Source: Cyclina sinensis
Lineage: Eukaryota; Mollusca; Bivalvia; Venerida; Veneridae
Length of the DNA stretch: 64,000 bases
NCBI GenBank assembly: GCA_012932295.1
Contig: JAAONU010000014.1
Coordinates: forward strand, 36,177,977-36,241,976
Direction of reading: 5' to 3'
The position numbers were made by a program, and so were the translations under genes. Within the stretch, counting starts at the first letter, position 1. Every line of letters starts with the position of its first letter. Under the pieces are notes generated by a model, which was given only the letters and a program-made list of their open reading frames with translations, had not been told where the DNA came from and did no database searches. Shown here piece after piece: positions 47,901 to 59,794 of this stretch.

Positions 47901-50900
47901 CTATTCTGAACACGTATATACACAGCCTTTGACCAATAGATGTCCATTTTTACAATCATATAAGGCAGGCCAGACGAAATATTTTATCAGTCTAGCGTTT
48001 GATTTGTCACATGACCACCACAATTTGTGTACGTCGTCATCAAACTGTGTGTCGCTGGTGCTGAGCAACATCGGTGTTTGCTGCACAACCATTTGCCACG
48101 TAATGCATGCACACTGTTCAATGTATTTATTTATAGATTTGTGATTTAGCACTCCCTCAAACTGCTCCCACTCCTCGTCACATTGAAACTTTTCCTTGCA
48201 TTTCTAAAATAGGAATGACAAAAAAAAAACTAAAAATATTGACAGAGATCCGAAAGATTTGTAGATAAAAACAGTACTTCATCTACTAGTATTCTAAACC
48301 AGTACAAAAACCTGATTACAAAAAATCATATATAAATTCTTTGTCAAACTCTATTAAAGTTAAAATTTTTATACAACTGGTAAATTTATTTTTTTTTACA
48401 TACCAATAATCAAGAATACTGGAAAAGTGTTTCTTCGAAAAAAGAAAAACTACTCCATATTTATAGCTGGCTGTTACTAAACCATTTGCCAATGTACCAT
48501 TAGTAGTCTAGTATTACTTACGGTTACTATAGATTCCATGTTGATTTCGTCATAGTTGTGACGTAAAATCTCTTTAATGCTATGCAGAAGATCATCAGGC
48601 AAATTAGCTGTACTTTTCGCACAGTCCAGAAATGAACTATCCAGCTGAAAACAAGATCACTAAAAACTAAAAAGGTATATTAAGACGTTGTTCGACCACC
48701 TTTCTTAAAACCAGTGGACATTACAGTCTGTCAAATTGAATATATAGGAAAAAATCATAAGTGAGAACTAGTTATATTTAATGAAATCGATTACTCGTCT
48801 AGAAACTGCAAAATATTTGTTTGTCTGTTTTAGAATGTTTGTGGACTTTTCAGCTTTGCTGGTCACTGACAAATTAATTAGAAACATATCTTTAATAATG
48901 AAACAGGTGTGAAACAGGTATAAATAAAAAATTACTTACAATTTTGCAAGGGTCACTTAGAAGTCCCGATATTCCATTTTCTATATCGGTGAGGAGCTCA
49001 GAACATATTATGTACGTCGTCTGCGGAAAAAAACAAGAAAAGACCGTAGTATATTTCAGTTACTGTCTGAAATTATTTAATAAACAGTAAATAATCAAGG
49101 GCAACTTTTGGTGAATGATATCTGTAACTTTGGAAAGCGAATAAATAAACTTATAATGATATGTGAATTAAAGGCAGGTCCCCATTCCCGATTATCTATG
49201 ACGAACTTCAGCTTAATTTAAAGACAATGTCTTAGCTTTATTCGAAATCAGGTGAAGGATGTTGTCCAATGGAAGGCTTTGAAACTAACGATGTAATATA
49301 AGTTGCCCTAGTTTACCCAGTGGAAGTTTTCTGTCCTAACCAAATTAAGTCCAACCAAAGCGAGTTGTGTTATGTATAGTTGGATAAAACTGCACATCTG
49401 CAGAAAGAATGTTTGACAAAGTTCTTAAAGGGTCAATGAAAATTGGCTTATAGCTTTTCGCAAATCGGATCCATATCAAACTGCCTTATTCATACATGGT
49501 TTTAGAAATTCCGAAATATAAAAACGTTTAATTCTATCTAAAAATGTTGAATAAAAATTTTTTAAGTTTAAAGATCTTGATTTTGGGGGGCGGGGTGTGT
49601 AAAACATTTTTCGTATGAAAACTTAATTCAGAAGATTTGTAGAACAAGTATTAACAAAAGAAAAGAAATGTCAACAAACTTGGAAATTGTTGACAGAAAT
49701 ATGAATTATATGAATTACCAGACTAACTTCCTTATTGTTTCTACTCCATTAAAAGGATGTTGATTTCATAGCTAGGACAAGTTATCTGCGTCATTAGATT
49801 TATTTAGCCACTTGAAAAATGGGTGAATAAAAACTGCAATGTTCATGTTTACGCCCTCTATCCTTTCGAGATGTTGTCAAGCAGTTTAGCAGATGTGAAA
49901 ACGATTTTTAAAAATTCTTAAGGACGGTACTTGTAATTAACCCAGCTAACATACAGCCGAGCTAAAAATAGCTGACCTAGTTTACGATAAAAACCAGGCT
50001 GTTTAATGTATTAAAAGTTGTAAATTCTTTATTTTTAGCTGAGCAAGTCTGTAATGTGAAGGTTATTTTGCAGAATAAAAGTGATGATGTCAGACTATCA
50101 TGCGGAGCATTACTGTGAATTAAGAAAGTAGATGTTCACATAAAAAGCTACGAACCCCTTCCCTTCCTTGATCTCATTCGAATCTTATCCGATAATTTCC
50201 CTCTATTTCATAATTTAATTATACATTAATGTTTACAAATGCACAGTCGATAAAAATAATTGTTTTCACAGATTTATACCGTGCTTTGTTTGTTTTGGAG
50301 TTTAACGCCGATTTCAACATTTGTTATATCTCGGCGGTCAGTCCACCTAACCGGTTTTCCTGGATAACTAACCAGTAATTGCCAATTTCTCCGCAAGTGA
50401 CTGACTACTGTTCCCACATGATCTACTCTGAATCAGCGGTGAGAGACAAATGAACATAAGACACAATGTCTGAGAACAATAGACGGAGAAATTTTGCCCT
50501 GCCTAGGGGTCGAACCAACGACCGGTGGATTACTAATCCAGTGCTCTACCTGTTGAGCTAAGCGGGCGGGCTGTATACCGTGCTTAACCGAGCTTAAGTT
50601 ATATATATTGTTACAGTGCAGTGCACAACGGCCTGTAATTGTATAAATACAACCGTTTTGGCTCAGTGGTCTAGTGCGTCGGTTTTCGACGCGGAAGGAG
50701 CGGAATTCGAACCCCACAGTGGGTAGTCTTTTCAAGATGCATTGCATTTTTCTGTTACGAACTTTCATGTCGTTAAAAACATGAAAAACATCTCTACGAT
50801 AATTATACATGTAAATAAAGGTTATACCATTAAAATTTCACACAGAAACTGCGTAACAATCTCCTCGTTTTCAAAACCAGCGTCCTCTAGTGTTTCTTTA

Positions 50901-52075
50901 GCGTCCATCCATTCTTGAGACTCTAGATTGTTATACATCAGGGCAATGTTACTTGGCCGGCATTTCTCATTGATGTTTTCTACGAAACGGTTATCTGCCC
51001 TTTTCATCGGTTTAACACTGTGTGTTAATCTGTAATAAAACATGTTACATTTGCCATGGAAGTCATTGTATTGATCAATCGGCTGACCAACTAATTTCAG
51101 CCAGATTGATAACTGGATCAAATGGTCGACTGAGAGAAAGACGAGAGGTCAACACAGGAAAGGAGAAAAACGGAGGGAGGACTGATCGAAAATGAAATGA
51201 TGTAGGAAGGGGGAATGCGGCTTATAGGCCGATTGACCGATTAATTTACAATTCTGGCTTATACTCATTCATAAACCCTGCCACCCAACGATCCAGCTTT
51301 TGTCGACAGTGTGAAACCCGCAACCAATAAAGTGATATAAAAAGAAACCTCAGTTAGGTTGTTCCTTACATCACTATAACCTAACTGTTCCTGTGTTATC
51401 TTTTTTAATACTGCTGAAAATATGGAAAATACTTTACTGGATTAACCAAGTAAGGTTTGTTTGTTTTGTTGATATTAGTGGATATAAGTCTTACCTCATT
51501 TTCAAAGAATCGTTCTCATTCTTCACAGTATCTAAGGACGTTTCCAGCGACCTCTGTTCCTGTTTCACCTTCTCCAAAGATTTTTGTGCTATGTCGTGTG
51601 ATATTTTGGTTCTTTTAAACTCGTCTTGTAATGTAGCGTTGATTTTCTCAAGTTCTTTGATGTTTGTGATAGACTTCTCAAGCTGACTCCGGAGCGTTTC
51701 GTTTTCTGACTTTGTTTTGTGAAGTTCGGCTATAATTACCTCCCCTGGACCTTGAGATTTACTCAGGGTACTTTTCTCGTCATGCATTCTGTCGTGAAGT
51801 TTTTTCTTAAGCTGGTCATTTTCGCGCTTCATTTCGTCAAGTTTTACCCAGAGCTGTCCCATACCACCACTTCCGGCACGCGCTGGTTTCGGAGGAATTG
51901 TGGGACGGTCAATTTTTGCGCGCTTGTCTTGTAGAAGGGCTTCTATTAAACTTTTGGACTTCTGCAGCAAGTGTTGTGTCTGTGGATCTCGTTTCTTCAT
52001 CATAAACACGTTTGCTAGAGACTCACAAAAGTTTTTTGCATCAGCCCTCAAGTCTTTGTCTGTCATTGACGCCAT
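47901..52075 (-). CDS. Mitochondria-eating-protein (MIEAP/SPATA18)-like
   Basis: Five minus-strand exons join in phase: 52075-51495, 51029-50828, 49020-48940, 48644-48522 and 48203-47901. Together they encode 429 residues (vertebrate MIEAP is about 540). All donors are GTAAG or GTATAA and all acceptors AG. Residues 1-75 are a helical start, 78-193 a long coiled coil and 195-429 the C-terminal MIEAP-type domain, ending in FVWPALYDCKNGHLLVKGCV, the Trp-Pro-Ala...Lys-Gly pattern that identifies the family. Vertebrate MIEAP acts in mitochondrial quality control downstream of p53 by inducing lysosome-like vacuoles inside mitochondria; whether this relative does so is inference. An acceptor-like TTTCAG 24 bases before the ATG suggests a 5' untranslated exon. 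Intron 2 holds a SINE and another tRNA-like sequence. The gene is divergent from Hsp70-12. Confidence 0.85.
50285..50567 (-). mobile_element. Bivalve-type tRNA SINE in intron 2 of the MIEAP-like gene
   Basis: On the minus strand the head (50567-50496) is tRNA-like: 'TTAGCTCAACAGGTAGAGC' forms a D arm, the anticodon loop reads TTAGTAA (anticodon AGT, Thr), and 'GGTTCGACCCC' is box B. The body includes 'CAGTCACTTGCGGAGAAATT', 'CCAGGAAAACCGGTTAGGTG' and 'GACTGACCGCC', and the tail is 'GGCGTTAAACTCCAAAACAA' plus ACAAA. This arrangement is a very common bivalve SINE type (BivaMD-like; the name is from memory). Mismatches in the acceptor and T stems exclude a working tRNA gene. Confidence 0.85.
50652..50728 (+). 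other. tRNA-like sequence in intron 2
   Basis: 'TTGGCTCAGTGGTCTAGTG' resembles box A, a GCGTC/GACGC stem-loop sits where the anticodon arm should be, and 'GGAATTCGAACCCC' resembles box B. The acceptor arm does not pair. Probably the head of another SINE family rather than a tRNA gene. Confidence 0.55.
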
Positions 52076-52189
52076 TATGCTTTTCTAGACCGAACAAACC
52101 TGAAATTCCAAAAAGATCAATTATCCTTTTACATTAAGTTTCGTATAACATATAAAATTTATATCCTTTAAAGAGGCTGAGTCACTTTA

Positions 52190-52715
52190 CAATATATATG
52201 AAGTCACATTTACTTCCTTATAACGAAGAAGACTTTAATTGTTATAGTTGTTGTGTAGCTGTGGTTGTTAAGTTCTCATTGTTAATATTATTGTTGCTAC
52301 TAGATGAAAACAGCGACAGTGACAACGATAATGATGACGATGCTGATGATGATGATGATGTGGTTGCTATGAGATGTGTGTGATGATGATGTGGTTGCTA
52401 TGGGATGTGTGTGATGATGATGATGTGGTTGCTACGGAATGTGTCTGATGATGATGATGATGATGATAATGGCGACGACGACGATGATGATGATGATGAT
52501 ACTGATGATGATGATAATGACGACGACGACGATGATGATGCTGATGATGATGATAATGACGACGACGGCGATGATGATGATGATGATGATGATGACGAAG
52601 ATGATAATGATGATGATACTGATGGTGATGATAATGACGACGACGATGATGATGATGATGACGAAGATGATAATGATGATGATACTGATGGTGATGCTAC
52701 TGCTGCTGCTTCTGA
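52190..52715 (+). repeat. GAT-type microsatellite between two divergent genes
   Basis: Interrupted GAT/GAC repeats, with a 5' part containing three copies of 'GATGATGTGGTTGCTATG', lie from about 120 to 640 bases upstream of the MIEAP-like start codon and 1.4 kb upstream of the Hsp70-12 start. Within 52440-52700 a ~75-bp segment is duplicated. Poly-Asp frames are artefacts. Confidence 0.9.
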
Positions 52716-54022
52716 TAATGATGATTATTCAAACACTTTTTTCAATGCACAATTTAGTTTTCTCTACGTATACTTCTCATTATTGCTTGTCCGTTTCTTT
52801 AAATGAGAAAAATGTTAAACAATATTTCTTCCATGACATTACAAAATAAGTTATTATATGTATTTAGATGATATTTAAACACAGAAAGCGTAAAAGTCTT
52901 TATTTCTTATTTCTTGCAAACTTAAAATAACTTATTTACAGTAAAATCTGTAAAGATGAACAGAGGCATACATATTTTATACCCAAATAATTTTAAGAAT
53001 TATGATATTAAAAATATCAATATTGGTACCTGGAAGAGAAGAGATATATCCTTATGCAAACGAAACGTCGATTTGAGAGCTTATAATGGCGAATTTATTA
53101 TTCAAATGGTTTCGTTACAATCCTTCTACAGCATGTAGCCTTTCCCGTACTATTGATTTCCACAGTAATAGATTTCTATGAAACAAACAGAGTAATATGT
53201 GTCTTCATATTGATGGAACTCGTTAACATGATACAGACGATCGATTGGTCGTCTGCAAGCGTCCGCGTGACTCAGTGCCAATATTAGTCACGTCTGAAAA
53301 TTATCAAAAGACAGATGGTTGTAGAGAATCTGAATTTCGTTTATTGATTAAAAAATTGAATTTTATTCACCCTATTTGTTTTTAAGGCACGCTGTATTCA
53401 ATATAAAAAGTCAAGTTGTTTTCTAGATAATATCGTGCGATGTTGAAGCTAGGCGAATATTAACGAAATAATTTACTCCTTCATTTTTCAGGGAAACGGA
53501 GATGGAAAAAACATACATGTACATAACTTTTATCAAAACCACACATCTTAAAAATTGTCACCTTTTAAATATTCTTTTGATTATTAAATATGTATGTTGC
53601 ATGATAGCAAATAAAAAATCTTTATATTGAAAGAAATGAACATTTAAAAGATAATTCATATTTATTGTCATGTACAGAGAGATAGGCTTTTTGTTAATGT
53701 CGAATAAGATTTCCTTTTCTTCTCTTTTGAAAGATTGTCATCTGTTATCAGAAATGTTTTAATTTAAACATATTATGATAAGCGGCTGAGAAATGCCCAA
53801 GCGTTTTAATTCGGCTTTTATCGGAAGAATTTCTGCAACCATACTTGCAGTTTTGTTTTCCATGAATATTGTGCGATTGGAAATCGTTAAATGGGTCTTG
53901 AATATCAATAGTCTCTTAAATGCGGGATATGCGAGGCGTCTGCTTCCAATGACGATCAATATGTGTTCCAAAGCTCACAATAATTCCACCTCATAATGCC
54001 ACTCTGGTGTTGACACTTTATG
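52716..54022. other. Intergenic region upstream of Hsp70-12
   Basis: AT-rich, no exon recognised. A small hairpin with CAGACGA / TCGTCTG arms lies near 53237-53258. Promoter elements for the two divergent genes must lie between here and 52075, but no TATA box can be assigned with confidence. Confidence 0.45.
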
Positions 54023-54047
54023 TTCTAGAAGATGGTGAAATTCTGAA
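54023..54047 (+). promoter_or_regulatory. Possible heat-shock element before Hsp70-12
   Basis: TTCTAGAA (54023-54030) is an inverted pair of heat-shock-factor half-sites, and a further GAA..TTC.GAA cluster follows at 54037-54047, 35-59 bases before the ATG. The spacing to the first pair is not the ideal 5-bp phase. Such short motifs occur by chance in AT-rich DNA, and this one may lie in the 5' UTR. Confidence 0.3.
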
Positions 54048-54081
54048 ACAAAGAAAATAGTTTTTATTTTGATTTCAAAAA

Positions 54082-57000
54082 ATGGCAGATGCAGAAAATG
54101 ACGTAACAGAGGCGCCACCTTCTGTGCAGCGTGAGTTAAGCGCAGACGACGAGGATAATGTGGATGCAGACGAACATTCGGTGGCGGAAAATGTCGCGGA
54201 ATCGGATGACACTACGTCTTCTTCGACGCAAAATGCAGATACTTTCAAAATCGTTGCAGCTATTGACTTTGGAACAACTTTTAGTGGATATGCTTACACG
54301 TTCTCGGACGAATTTGATAAAATTTACACAAACAAGAACTGGGGGCAGACGCAAGGCTTCCTTCTACACAAAACGCCGACATGTTTACTTCTGAGGCCCG
54401 ACGGCGAGTTTGAGGCGTTCGGTTTTGAGGCGGTGTCGAAGTATAACGATCTAACTGAGGAAGAAGCAGACGAGTACTTTTATTTCGACAGGTTTAAGAT
54501 GAAACTGTTCGACAACAAGGTAAATATTAACTAGTAATCTCAACTTGTAAATGATACAGTATTCTGTGACTCAAGGGTTTGAGTTTGACATGCTTAAGTA
54601 AGGAATGAGCCTTTTTTTAATCCTATGGATATTATCAACATGCTGTACTTTCAAACAGGACAGAACAGATTTCAATTCGTACAAAATACAAAGATTACAG
54701 AAAATAGAGTACAAAATGCTTCCTAGAGTTCCTCTAACGGTGAAGGATGCATGGTCATTCAATCTTTTTATAACCACGTAGTTACTTTACTGCTGAATTG
54801 TTTCATAAGGAGTGCAGTGTTTGTTTTGCATGAATTCTTAGGAATGTATATCTGTCAACATTTCGTACTGGAGTTTGCATACTAATTTGACTTTGACAAT
54901 TTCGCCTCACATGTTTTATTTTCTCCATCCTGAGATTTACAATAAGTTTCAATTCGGAACATACACAATCAGAGTACTTTCGTTAGAAAAAAAAAATGAT
55001 ACTGAAATATATTTACGCAATTATGTTTTTATACTAAACAATAAGCTTTCGACTATTTCAAGCACAATCCTTTCGATTAAGTGCCTACTTAGGCGATGAT
55101 TATAATGTTGATAGTTTTAATGGTCACGTTAGTTGTATCCGAAGTTCAGTAAGGGTCTGAACAGTTTTCACTTATTCTTTTGTTCTATGTGCAGTTTGAT
55201 TACTTTCCACACCCGGAAGTTGTGAGCCTCTGGGTACGGAAGGTAATTTTGGCCATGTTCAAGGATGAAAAGTAACAATTTGACTTTACGTCCGTATTTA
55301 GAAGAAGTGGTAAAAATTTTGACCTGTTATACAATGTTCCGTCCACTTTTTTTATATTTTCAAGTCAGCTGTATAAAATGAGATAAATTGTTGTATGTTA
55401 GTCATTCGAGAAATATCCGTTATGAGTTCTGAACGTAGTTACTTGAGATCGAAAAATTTTGAAAATTGAATGTACACGAATGGCAGTTTTTCAAAAACTT
55501 ATATTTCAGGACCTGCATACCGACATACTTCTTGAAGATGCCAAGGGAAAACAACAACCTGCAGTAGATGTGTTTGCCAAGTCGCTGTTTTATATGAAGG
55601 AGCATCTGCTAAGGTAGGTAATCACAGTTCTGCAGCAGTTACTTCCCTTCACAACATTTAACTGTTTCTGATTTAACTGTTCGCTATGCAGGGATAGATA
55701 ACGAGGTTACAATTTAAACACATGTTTTTAATGAAAATATTTCCACTGACGACATTATAAAAGGCAGCTGTTAGTAGTAATATTGAATCGAACTTCTTAT
55801 AGTCTCATAATTATCATGGTCACCAGTTTAGTTTTAATTAGACCAGGGCCTTAATTGATCTCAGTTAAGGCCCTGATTAGAAGCGGTAAGCCCGGGACGG
55901 GCTAAGGAGGAGAACAGTAAATTATAATCCAATTATAATTCGGTAAAAATTTCAGCTTCAGATATATATGTCAATAAGCACCAATTAACATTGTGGGATA
56001 CCGAGTGAAAATGAACCTTTACCTCCCTAGAAAGTGGGCCTACATTTGATCCAGATTAAGCTCCTGTCAATTGTGAAGATCCTTTCTCTTTTCAGGGCTA
56101 TGAAAACAAACTTGGGGCTTGACCCTGACCCACTTTCTATACGCTGGGTTCTCACAGTTCCTGCAATCTGGGATGAAAACTCAAAGCAGTTCATGAGAGA
56201 GGCCGCTCACAGGGTAATATTTGTTTTAATTTGTTTGCGATTTCAGATATTATCCATTTGAGTAAATACCAGTGTTGTGTTGAAGGGGGGCACTATTTAA
56301 ACCTGCATCGGTTTTTATTGTGATTAAGTATTATTAGTTACGTCAATAAACATGAAAAAACGTGCAGGTTGAGACCATGAATGTTGTTCGTTAAAGAAAC
56401 AACATGTTTGTGAATATTCAGACTTCATTGCGCAACAGCTGCATGTTCTTTACATCAAATAGTCACCATTTTGGGTTTAAAGCGACTGGCTCACAGATCA
56501 CTTGACAAAGCATAAAAAGAAAGAGTTTATACTCGTACATATAGAAATTGTAATTGTAACTGTAAAGAACATATCTAAACTAAGTTACTGTCTCATTTTT
56601 TGCTTCGTAAACACATCGTGATATAAAATATATTTTTCAAAAATCAGTATCATGTTTTTTCATGACACTTTACCAAATATTTGGTTTGATTATTACATTA
56701 CTAGATTTTATTCCATTTTCTAGCTACAAATAGGTTTCCGGAACTAATGCAGTTTTCGCGAAAAAAACATATCATAAAAATCGTATCATATTAACTTTAA
56801 GGGTGATTACAGAACAGCTCACGGTAATGTTTAACAATTTTTTTCACAGGGTGGTCTTATAGACACCCTTTACAGCAACCAACTGGTTATCGCCCTTGAA
56901 CCGGAAGCTGCGTCACTGTACTGTCGAACACTTCCGGTCAGCACGTTCCTGTCAACAAGTGAGGATGCTACGAAACCCTCGTTTGAATCTGGAACGAAAT

Positions 57001-58799
57001 ACATTGTCGTAGATGCAGGAGGTTAGTAAATATGTATATTTCATCTTTATACGTTTGCAGAGAATAAATCATAGACGTCGAGGCAGCTACTAGTTTCATT
57101 TAGAAATTCAGCTACCGACGACAAATCAAACTGTGACCGTCTCACTGACAGTCTTATTACACCAACTCGAAAAGAGAAGTACAGTTGCAATTTCAGGACC
57201 GACGACAATCAACAACAAAAACATAAATTAAAAAAAAGAAAACGTCTGTCGAATTATCAGCTGCAAGAAGAAACTCCTAGACAGCTGTATTTCCTACCAA
57301 CAACTAGTGACATAACCAGCAGCTTTCTTAAGTTTCGGATTCCAAGCTTATTCTTCACTCTGAATGTATTTCAATACTCTTTAAATAATGCAAACATAAA
57401 GAAAACTTCATGGTAACTCCTCAAAAATATCAACCAATCTTGACCTAGTACTGATAATTTCTACATGACCGATTCGAATGTGTGACTAAAAACCGCATAC
57501 AGTCCAGTTGTAGGAAGTCCGGTGTTTCAGTAATTGTCGAGGAATGTTTTGTTAGACAAGTATGATGACTGTAATATATAAAAACATGAAGTCTTGACGT
57601 TTATTGTACAAAATATTTCACTACTGATAATGAACATCTTGGTTATATTTTGCTTTCCACCGGAAATGTCTCACTCCTAATGCGTCTTTCTCAAACTGGT
57701 AAATTTCCTGAGTAAATACACGTGCATGCATACTTTACTTGCAGGCGGAACTATTGATATTGTCGCTCATAAGGTCAGAAAAGATGGCCGCATACGAGAA
57801 CTATTCCGCGCCACAGGCGGGGCTTGGGGCGGTACCATGATTGACAACCAATTCCTGAACCTGCTCAACAAGATATTTGGCGAAGATTTCATGCTTGCGT
57901 TCCAAAATGAATTCCCAAAAGACTTTGTAGAACTTTTACAAGACTTTGAAATAAAGAAAAGAGGAGAGTGTGACAGTATTAGAGTTTCCCTACCATATAA
58001 CTTTTGTAACTATAAACATCTCGGTAGATCTGTGCAAGAGTGCATAAAACAGTTCGCCGCGCAGGCGGAGGCGGAAATAAAGTTCTCGTCTGGTAAGCTT
58101 GTGATGTCAGCTGCTGTTGTAAATGAGTTGTTCCAAGACACTCTCGTGCAAATAAATGATCATTTACAATCACTTATGAAGAAAACGAAACTTAAAGATG
58201 TAAAGTATATCTTTCTAGTTGGTGGTTTTGCAGAGTCTGGCAGACTGCAAAGGGCAATAAAAGACGAGTTAAGCAGCGAAACTGTAAGTGTCCTTATACC
58301 GGAGGAAGCGAGTTTGGCAGTAGTCAGAGGGGCTGTGGCCTTTGGCAGGGACCCAAGTTCAATATGCCAAAGGATTTGCAGGTTTACTTATGGGGTTGGC
58401 TCTTATTTGCCTTTTGAAGAAGGCGTTCATAGAGATGACCTTAAAGTTGAATCAGACGGAATGATCCTGTGTAAAAACATTTTACAGGTCTGGGCTGAAG
58501 CCGGAGAGGTCATAGGTCACAATGAAATATGGAAGGAGACGTACACACCAATTATCGCTAATCAGAAAGGTATTATTTTCGAATTTTACAAATCGTCCAA
58601 GAGAAAGGTCAAGTATACAGACGAAGAGGGCGTTTCCAAATGTGGCTGCCTTGTCGTTGAAATGCCGGATATGACCGGTGACAAGTCACGTTCCGTTGAC
58701 TTGGAGGTCATATTCGGCGGAACGGAGATTAGAGTAGTGGGATATGATCATACCAGCCAAACGACCCGAGAAACATACATTGACTTCTTGGCGTCTTGA
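54082..58799 (+). CDS. Heat shock 70 kDa protein 12 (HSPA12A/B-like)
   Basis: Five exons join in phase: 54082-54519, 55510-55613, 56096-56213, 56850-57021 and 57745-58799, giving 628 residues. All introns are GT..AG. An acidic, disordered N-terminus (residues 1-53) precedes the divergent HSP70 ATPase fold. The phosphate-1 loop is AAIDFGTTFSGYAYTF (IDFGTT at 61-66), phosphate-2 is VVDAGGGTIDIV (about 273-284, split by intron 4), the adenosine motif is FLVGGFAESGRL (434-445), and EEASLAVVRGAVAFG follows at about 464-478. Human HSPA12A is 675 residues, so the length fits. There is no classical peptide-binding domain and no C-terminal EEVD, as expected for this subfamily. Hsp70-12 genes are massively expanded in bivalves and have been linked to stress and immune responses. 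Intron 2 has a hairpin, intron 3 a MITE fragment. The 3' flank has a 47-bp tandem repeat. Confidence 0.93.
55844..55875. repeat. Perfect 11-bp hairpin in Hsp70-12 intron 2
   Basis: CAGGGCCTTAA and TTAAGGCCCTG flank a 10-base loop. It could be a decayed MITE end pair or a chance palindrome. Confidence 0.8.
56477..56660 (+). mobile_element. Half copy of the TTAA MITE in Hsp70-12 intron 3
   Basis: Starts TTAAAGCGACTGGCTCACAG, then follows the left half of the family ('GAAGAACATATT.AAACTAAGTTACTG.CTCATTTTTTG' in diverged form) for about 180 bases. No matching right end was found, so the copy is truncated. Confidence 0.75.
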
Positions 58800-58842
58800 A
58801 CATCCGGGGAAAAGTGAAAGTCTTAGCGATTGTTGCCAGATT

Positions 58843-58945
58843 TGTGCTTTCTTCTCGTATCCTCTGTAGAGGTTAACAGCAAAACGTCTGTGCTTTCTTC
58901 TCGTATCCCGTCTGCAGGTGTTGACAACAAAACGTCTGTGCTTTT
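58843..58945 (+). repeat. ~47-bp tandem repeat in the Hsp70-12 3' flank
   Basis: TGTGCTTTCTTCTCGTAT recurs at 58843 and 58889, and TGTGCTTTTTCGT at 58937, each preceded by ACAAAACGTC or similar. It begins 44 bases after the stop codon, so it is probably in the 3' UTR. Confidence 0.85.
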
Positions 58946-59436
58946 TCGTTTGTTTGTTTCTAACAATACATAATCTGCTTGGTTGGATAAATGGAGATTT
59001 CAGATGTTTATGTTTTTTTAATTATTAGCCTAGCCGTTTTCAATGAAAACGTTTTTTCCTTTAAGAATGTCCTTTTTCTATTTTCAGTCTCATCTGTCAA
59101 AAAATAATCTAAGCTCATTTTAATTAAGCTTAACTGAAAAGATCCTCTGATATTTTTGTTTTGTGTTATAATGTAGAATCTTGTAGCTGTTGTTTTATCG
59201 TTGTAAACACATATACCTCTGTATCTAAAAGTGTGATCTTTTTATTTATGTTTTTTTGTTCGTAAATTCTACATTTGTTTTCTTTTGATGTAGGTCTAAT
59301 ATTTCTTGTTTGTTGTAGCTTGTACATGTTTGTTTAAACCGAAAAGTGTAGTTTCTACAAACTTGTTTGATTCAAGAAATTATTGTATGCATTAAAATAT
59401 ATACTACAATATATGTTTTTCTTTTAGTTTTATGAC
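58946..59436. other. Probable 3' UTR and intergenic DNA
   Basis: T-rich sequence with an ATTAAA word near 59391 that could be the polyadenylation signal of Hsp70-12. No AATAAA was seen. Confidence 0.4.
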
Positions 59437-59794
59437 TCTAAGCGACTGACTCACAGATGGGGAAAAAAAGAAAATTTTAATACATATAGAAATTTTGGTT
59501 GTTATTGTGAAGAACATATTAAAACTAAGTTACTGACTCATTTTTTGTTACAAAAACACGTCATTATTATCATTTTTTCACACTTTTATCAGTAAAAAAT
59601 TTTAAAAAAGTTATCACGAGGTAGATAGCTTGTTTTATGCAGTCACTTGAAGTTTGGACCCACCCCCTCCCCTGATCTGCCCCTGCACTAGACTTTTGTA
59701 GACTAGCATAAAAGTCATTGTAACACCTCCATAGAACTGTCTCTACTGATATCCATTACAAAAATGGCCTTTAAAAAAACACTATCCTATACTA

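Noticed and set aside
47626..48144. 172-codon plus-strand frame overlapping the MIEAP-like last exon
   Set aside because: Its second half is the antisense shadow of a supported exon and its first half has no family similarity.
50496..50567. tRNA-Thr (AGT) gene on the minus strand
   Set aside because: Acceptor and T stems have several mismatches and the sequence continues into a SINE body with a CGTTAAAC...CAAACAAA tail.
52405..52806. Poly-Asp and poly-Met frames in the GAT block
   Set aside because: Trinucleotide microsatellite translated in different frames; no gene structure.
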